From Cephalotrichum gorgonifer (Eukaryota; Ascomycota; Sordariomycetes; Microascales; Microascaceae): a DNA stretch of 64,000 nt. The stretch is taken from contig ONZQ02000003.1 of NCBI GenBank assembly GCA_900312665.1, forward strand, positions 268,648 to 332,647, read 5' to 3'. Positions within the stretch are counted from its first letter, which is position 1. The number at the start of each line of letters is the position of its first letter. The notes under the pieces were generated by a model, which searched no databases, was not told where the DNA came from, and saw only the letters and a list, made by a program, of their open reading frames with translations. A program made the translations under genes and the position numbers. Of this stretch, positions 58,236-64,000 are shown piece by piece.

Positions 58236-59365
58236 ACAAAGAAAAGACAAAAAAAGATACCGACTTCAGAAACATGTGTCTACTGTTCTACAGGGAGGCC
58301 ACCCAACGGGAAGGCGATAGGATGACCCGGTACGACAACCAGAACCAAGAAACCAGAAAACCACACAAGGACTTCTCTCTTTCACCTCACACTCCTCAGT
58401 TGAAATGAATTACGGGATATGAGAAAACGGGGACGGAGCAAGGGAGCCTTAGGCTTCGAGAATAGGAGAAACGGGGGTTTTTATGAGGAAGAGAGATAAA
58501 ACTTGAGAAGTATGCATAGCGGGAAATCGAACAGGCCCGAGCGATGATAGCGAAGCAGAAACCGAATTGTGGAAAAAGGGAGCAAGGGAATGGAGGAAGT
58601 GGAGGAGGACGAGGAGGAAGGGGAAAAGGTGCTTTAGACAAACGACATCTCACGACTGACGCCAGCCAAAGAAAAAAAAAACAAACCCACACGGAAAAAA
58701 AGCGCTGCTGTGTTTCTCGAACTTCTTTATTTAGGGGCGTACGGGGGTTTTTGGGTGGACTGGGGGGAAACAACAAAAGGTGTTGGAGCGTTAATGAAGA
58801 AAAGACACAACTACACTTATTTTTTTTTCTTTTCAATCCTCTTATTATCTATATATCCTTCTTCTTCTCTCTTTCTTATAGATTATTATCTATTTTCTTT
58901 TCTTTTCTCCACTTCCATGGAGAGGAAGGGCCTCCGCGTGCTGTGTTCCCCTCCTTGGAATCTCGCCGTGTGTTCTCCCCCCTGAAATCTCGTTGTGTGT
59001 TCTCCCCCCCCCTTTGAATCTCGCCCTGTGTTCTCCTCCTTGGAATCTCATGGGCCATGGTGGGCAGTCCCATACGTGTCCACGGGGAGTTCCCAGTCTA
59101 CCCCACTAAGGATATAGGCGTCGAGCCCAAGGAAGAGGGATTGGTTTGGATGGCATAGAATAGGGGTTGGCGTGCAAAGCGCATGGCCCCCCACAGAGAC
59201 GGAAATACGGCACGAGACAAGAACGAGTATTCAGTCTATTGTAGTCCAGGCAAAACCAGACTCACTTTTATTACTATACATCTACCTCATACCATACCAA
59301 CACCAGTCCTACCGTTCCCCGTCCCCAACCTCATCCCCGCATCCGTAAAATCCGGTGATAGCCAT
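58236..59365. other. Convergent region zinc-finger gene/RPN1
   Basis: No gene seen. It contains A-rich and T-rich runs and a small minisatellite at 58936-59050, and one TACTCGT complement at 59223-59229. Confidence 0.5.
58936..59050. repeat. Imperfect minisatellite of about 30-bp units
   Basis: About four units share GAATCTCG, a short GTGTGTTCTCC core and a C run, e.g. TTGGAATCTCGCCGTGTG. C runs vary in length from unit to unit. Confidence 0.7.
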
Positions 59366-62248
59366 CTACTTCGTCTCCTCCCAGTTCGGGTTCTAGAAAC
59401 AGTTAGCAAAGTGTATTCCCCCTCGCAGAGACAGGTCCTGGTTTCAGACTCACCTTCTTAAGGATAACTAGCCCCTCCATTGTGCTATTCAAGCTGATGT
59501 ACTCCTCGTCCTCCAGCTCCGCCCTCTCTCCGTATCCCAGCACGACGGGCGTGCTCTGCGTCTGCCACCCCGTGATCGTCTTCGGCCGCCCCGCCTGCCC
59601 CACAACGTCGACCGCCTGCCCGACCCGCACGTTGACCTTGAGCGGCTTGAGGTCCTCATCGAGCGTGACGAGGAAGCGCGGGTGCATGGCCGTCACGATG
59701 AAGTAGAGGAGGTAGTGCGAGTCAAGGGTGATGAACTTGGTCGCGTCGATCATGGCCACCAGCACCGCGAGCAGGCCCGCGGCCGACACGCGCGAGAGGA
59801 TCTGCCTGTCCGTGTGGAACGGGTTGATCGACAGCGTGCCCTTGCCCATGTGCAGGAGACCCTGCGCGATGCGCACCATGAAGAGCGCCTCCTGGTCGCG
59901 CGCGTAGAAGCCCGCGAGCTGCCGGAGGAGCTGCGCCAGCCGGGCATTGTTAGTGCCCGCGCCGAGCAGGCCCATGGCGAAGATGGCGTTGATGGCGACC
60001 TCCCTGTCGTTGTCGTGGCTGTACCTGGAGAGCGTATCGTACACCTTCATCTGCGGGTTGCTCGGGCTGATGAGGCCCATGGCGAGCGGCACCGCCCGTC
60101 GGATGTTGGGCGCGCCGTAGTGCATGAGGTGGCCGAACTGTCGGGTGACCATCTCCTGCCCGACATCCTCCCCCATGGCAACCAGCGCGATGCCTAGTAC
60201 GGCGTACTCCTGGAGGAGCTCGCCGCCCTTGCGGTCCTCCGACTCGTCCACCTGCTCGTTGCAGATGTGCAGGAGCTCCTGGATCTTTAGGACCGCGCCC
60301 GTCCCGGCCCACGCGCAGATCTCCGCCATGATGGCCGTCGGCCTCGCTACCGGGTGGTCCACCGCCTTGAGCGTCTCTAGAATCACATCAACCTCCTCCT
60401 GTCGGCCGAAGAAGAGCAGCCCCAATCCAAGGGCCAGGAAGCGCGTCCACTTGTCGGTGAGCTGGCTTGTCCGCTCTTCGTCGAGCAGGGTGGTTATGAT
60501 GGCCTCGGTGACGTCGGGGTGCGATGATCCGACGAAGACCAGACCGCATGAGAGCGCCGCCATGGCCGAGATCTGCATCGACTGGGACGAATCCTGGATG
60601 ATGGGGAGCAGCAGCTCCAGAATCTCTTCCTTGTTGGAGCCCGCGTACGAGAGACCCAGGCCCATGATGCAGGCCGTCCGCATCAGAGGATCCTTGTGGT
60701 TGAGCTTATCCGGGTCGCCGAGCAGCGCTAGAGCCGGCTCAGAATCTATCCGCACACCCGAGTTCATGATGCCGATGGCGAGCATGGCGCCCGCCGAGAT
60801 CTCCGCCTCGGGTGCGTACGTGTACTTGTCGGTCTTGTCGAGACCGTTCTCAATGTCCCACAGGAGCAACATGCCCATCGACGCAACCGTCGACATCTGG
60901 CCGTCATCCTTCGTCTTCCAAACCCAGCTCTCCTTGTCCTCGTCGACCAGCATCATCTTGTCGTTTCCGAAGCCCGCATTCGCGAACGCGTTGACAAACG
61001 CCGCGGCCAGGTTGTGCCGGACAGAGTCGATGTTGGTCATGCCCGCCACCCTGCTGCTCTCGAGATGGCTCTTGTAGATGTCCTCTGTCGTCTTCGGGTC
61101 CAAGAGATTGAGCTCCTTTCCAAGCGCCTTGAAGTGCTCCGACAGCTTTATGTTCGAAGCGCACTCCATGACCTCCGACTCGTCCGCCTCGGCCTCCAGA
61201 TCCAAGGCTATCCGCTGACGCCCAATCATGAAGGCGAGCTGCTTCGCCATCGCCGGATCCTCGGCTCGGGCGAACCCGTCATTGATGAGTTCTAGGTCGT
61301 TAAGCCGGATGGCAAGTGCCATGGCTTGCGTGTGCTTATTGTACTTGGTGTATATCTGGTGTGCCGTCTTGAGGAAGAGCTCGTTCTCCGGGTAGGTCAG
61401 GAGGTTGACCATGCTGACCATGTACAGGCAGACCCTCGGGAAGGTGTTCTCGTCAACGAACTTCGGGATCTCGTCGATAATCTCGAGCTCGCTCAGGAGG
61501 TCAACGGCGTCGGCCTCCGCGTTGGTCTTGAGGAATAGAGGCACCAGGATGAGGGCCAGGTCGATGAGATCCTGAGTCGGCTCATCGCGCGCGTACCTCC
61601 TCCCGAAAACCTCGCCGATTTCCAGGGCGAGATGCCTCACATATTCATGGCCCCAGGAGCCGATGTCCGAGGATGGCGCGAGAAGGCGATATTTTAACGT
61701 GTCCTGACGGTCCTCGTCGGAGAAGGTCATGCCGATGACCGACAGCACGTCTGCTAGGGACGTCTTATCCTCGCCCGCTGGCCACTCCTCGTAGAGCTTC
61801 GTGAGAGTTTCGTAGTGGGGGCGGAGGAATTTGAGGGGCTTGGGGACGGCGGTCATGGATGAGGTCGAGGTCTTGATGGTTGTCTTCATGGTCTCGAGGG
61901 CGGTCTTGTAGAGTGAGGTGTCGGGTTCCTACATTCGTCAGCCCCCGGTACTCCTCTTAGTCTAAGTCACCAGATCACCCCTCACCGTCAGGCGCTCGAC
62001 AATCATGTCAAGGTCGCTTTTTAGTTGCTGATCTTCCTCGCTGAGCTCCTCGCCGCCTATTACAAGCTGTTAGTTAGCAGGAACGGACCAAGGAGCGGCC
62101 GCGAAGCCAGGCATCGGATCCCACCATCTTCTTGTTCGCCCTCCTTCTTTCCGTTGATAACAGGCTTTTCCTCCTCGGCGCCCTCGGAAGCCTTGCCCTT
62201 GCCCTTATCCTCAGGCGTGGGCGTAGTCATATCGGTGTCTTGCGCCAT
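59366..62248 (-). CDS. RPN1: 26S proteasome regulatory subunit RPN1
   Basis: Exons 62248-62125, 62056-61986, 61928-59454 and 59392-59366 join to 898 residues. The N-terminus is Lys/Glu-rich; then SLYKTALETMKTTIKTSTSSMTAVPKPLKFLRPHY opens the conserved body. The middle holds the tandem proteasome/cyclosome repeats (for example ACIMGLGLSYAGSNKEEI, AALSCGLVFVG, TRFLALGLGLLFFG, AIMAEICAWAGTG and AINAIFAMGLLGAG), and the end is GLVILKKNPNWEETK. Rpn1 is the largest base subunit of the 19S particle and binds ubiquitin receptors and shuttle factors. The first intron has a weak GTGGGA donor; the last exon is 27 nt and supplies the conserved NPNWEE. It is divergent from RIO2 across 505 bases. Confidence 0.96.
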
Positions 62249-62753
62249 GGTGAGGGAGGTTGGGAGGTAGCTGTGACAGGGAGGAGGTGACTGCGGAGGC
62301 TAAAAATGAAGTCAATGGAGAGCCACGATGCTCGAGATGTCGGATCCAGCGGGATATGGGTGAGAGTGCAGTTGGTTCTGAAGCAGAACCTAGATAGGCC
62401 GAAAAATTGTGTATGGGAGGCTGATGGGATAGCTAGCTTCCAAACAGAGTGAGCAGCTCTCCGTGGTGACGCGAGGCTTTGCCGCCTGGAACCTTCGCCT
62501 TGTATGAAAGTGGATTAGGTCAGCAGCTATAACTATATCACGTGATACGATCCCCGGCTTTCGATCGAACGGCACGAGATTTGGCTTATCTTATCGGTCT
62601 TGGCATTTACTATCTTATCGAAGTCTTGGTGGTGGGGCACAAAATTTAAGGGCGACCTTCTCGACCAAGTCAACCACGACCGACGAGCCAGTATCGCCAG
62701 GTCTCTGTATCTTGTGTTCTCGTGTCTACTGTCGTCGCCAAGCAGCCGCCAAT
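62249..62753. other. Divergent promoter region RPN1/RIO2
   Basis: No gene. It contains a perfect 12-bp palindrome with a CACGTG core at 62536-62547. Confidence 0.5.
62536..62547. promoter_or_regulatory. Palindromic E-box TATCACGTGATA
   Basis: The 12-mer equals its own reverse complement and includes TCACGTGA, the extended bHLH (Cbf1-type) site. It is 288 bases before the RPN1 ATG and 207 before the RIO2 ATG. Confidence 0.55.
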
Positions 62754-64000
62754 ATGAAGCTCGATACCAAGGCTATGCGCCACCTCGCGGCAGAGGACTG
62801 GCGAGTTCTCACGGCTGTTCGTCCACCACCTACCACCACACACAACCCCGCTCCCATCCAGATCCTGGCTACCTACACAAATGGTCACTAATACCTCTCT
62901 TCTCCAGGTCGAGATGGGAAGCAAGAACCACGAGGTAGTTCCCACGCCCCTAATCGAAAGCCTCTCTCGTCTTCGGCATGGCGCAGGCGGCGTTCACAGG
63001 AGCATATCTGCCCTCGCGAAGGTCGGCCTCATTGCGCGGGTGAAAGGCGCCCGCTACGACGGATACCGCCTCACCTACGGCGGCATCGACTACCTCGCCC
63101 TCCACACGTACTCCCAGCGCAACGAAGTCTACAGCGTCGGCGAAAGGATAGGGGTCGGAAAGGAGAGCGATATCACGATCGTGGCGGACAACAAGGGGAC
63201 CCAGAAGGTGCTGAAGATCCACAGGCTGGGGCGGATATCGTTCCGGAGCGTCAAGTCGAACCGGGATTACCTCAGGAATAAGCAGGGCGGATCGTGGATG
63301 TACCTCTCCAAGCTGGCGGCCATGAAGGAGTTCGCCTTCATGAAAGCGTTGCACGCGGAGGGGTTCCCTGTGCCGGAACCCATCTCCCAGTCGCGCCACA
63401 CGGTGCTCATGTCTCTAATACAGGCGTTCCCTATGCGGCAGATTACCTCGGTGCCGGACCCGGCGTCGCTGTACGCCGACCTAATAGCTCTGCTGCTCCG
63501 ACTCGCCAAGCACGGTCTCATCCACGGCGACTACAACGAGTTCAACATCCTGATCAAGGAGGTCACGGTACGGGATGGGGAAGCGGATGCAGAGGAGATG
63601 GCCGGAAAAGACAGGCCTGTGAACAGCAAGATTCAAGAGGGAGAAAGCATCAAGCTTGTACCCATTGTTATCGACTTCCCGCAAATGGTGTCCATGGAGC
63701 ACAAGAACGCCGAGATGTACTTCGACCGCGACGTCGCCTGCATCAAGCGCTTCTTTGAGAGACGCTACCACTTCGTGCCCACGACCCCGGGGCCTTTCTT
63801 CAAGGATGCCCTGAAGCTTCTCGGGAAGGACGGCGCGACAAGGTTGGATGTGACGGCGCAAGCGTCTGGATTCTCGAAGAAGATGGCGAAGGATCTGGAG
63901 ACAGCGATCAGGGCGCAGATGGAGGCCAGAGGGGAGAATGGCGAAGAGGGCGATGGCGATGGCGATGACGATGACGAGGAATATGACGAGGAATATGACG
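62754..64000 (+). CDS. RIO2: Serine/threonine kinase RIO2 (3' end beyond window)
   Basis: Exons 62754-62816 and 62908 onward; 385 residues are visible and the frame is still open in an acidic tail at the window edge. An N-terminal winged-helix domain (MKLDTKAMRHLAAEDWRVLTA, residues 1-90) precedes the RIO kinase domain: GVGKESD at 104-110, ATP-binding Lys124 in KVLKIHRL, catalytic HGDYNEFN at 227-234 with Asp229, and Asp277 in VIDFPQ. Rio2 is required for cytoplasmic maturation of 40S ribosomal subunits (20S pre-rRNA processing). The intron begins GTTCGT, a poor donor, but ends CTCCAG and joins VLTA to VEMGSKNHE in phase, as in the family. The DFG loop is replaced by DFP, which is normal for RIO2. 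Confidence 0.93.

Overview
The window reads as nuclear chromosome from a filamentous ascomycete (Pezizomycotina, most likely a Sordariomycete). The basis is: short spliceosomal introns (mostly 50-150 nt) with GT...CTAAC...AG signals, strongly GC-biased third codon positions, fungal-specific orthologues (NTE1 with its phospholipase domain, a cnxE-type gephyrin fusion, a Zn2Cys6 regulator, a fungal DUF300 protein), and a dispersed intron-containing tRNA-Ile(AAU). I see no transposon, CRISPR array, rRNA or secondary-metabolite cluster. The content is almost all core eukaryotic housekeeping, so this is a conserved chromosome arm rather than an accessory island.

Layout, left to right: an arrestin-like protein (+); tRNA-Ile (-); EMP70/TM9SF nonaspanin (+); lysophospholipase NTE1 (-); GPN2 GTPase (+); RNase P/MRP subunit POP5 (-); molybdenum-cofactor gephyrin cnxE (+); V-ATPase subunit c'' VMA16 (-); TFIIA small subunit TOA2 (+); a TMEM42/EamA-like membrane protein (+); a CLC chloride transporter (-); a DPB3/CHRAC1-like histone-fold protein (+); U2 snRNP A' LEA1 (-); exocyst SEC5 (+, with an apparent one-base frameshift); translation elongation factor 2 (-); the giant bridge-like lipid transfer protein CSF1 (-); DUF300/HFL1 (+); a GH92 alpha-mannosidase with a C-terminal membrane anchor (-); a BED-like plus Zn2Cys6 regulator (+); proteasome subunit RPN1 (-); and RIO2 kinase (+, cut by the window end).

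Most genes sit in alternating orientation, giving many short divergent promoters (NTE1/GPN2, POP5/cnxE, VMA16/TOA2, CLC/DPB3-like, LEA1/SEC5, CSF1/HFL1, RPN1/RIO2). Several hold recognisable sites: a perfect CRE TGACGTCA between POP5 and cnxE, CACGTG boxes between VMA16 and TOA2 and between RPN1 and RIO2. Functional themes recur (Golgi/endosome trafficking and ion homeostasis: EMP70, CLC, VMA16, SEC5, HFL1; membrane lipid: NTE1, CSF1; RNA and ribosome biogenesis or translation: POP5, LEA1, RIO2, eEF2, tRNA), but nothing points to an operon-like system.

I found no convincing new system. The best leads are a short motif TACTCGT that is over-represented in noncoding DNA, a four-copy TGACTCGGTGA motif upstream of the arrestin gene, the SEC5 frameshift at a C9 run, a GC-AG intron in GPN2, very small coding exons (8, 16 and 18 nt), in-frame introns that could be retained, and a His-rich linker inside the gephyrin. 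All exon boundaries were deduced by eye from splice signals, reading phase and protein family conservation.
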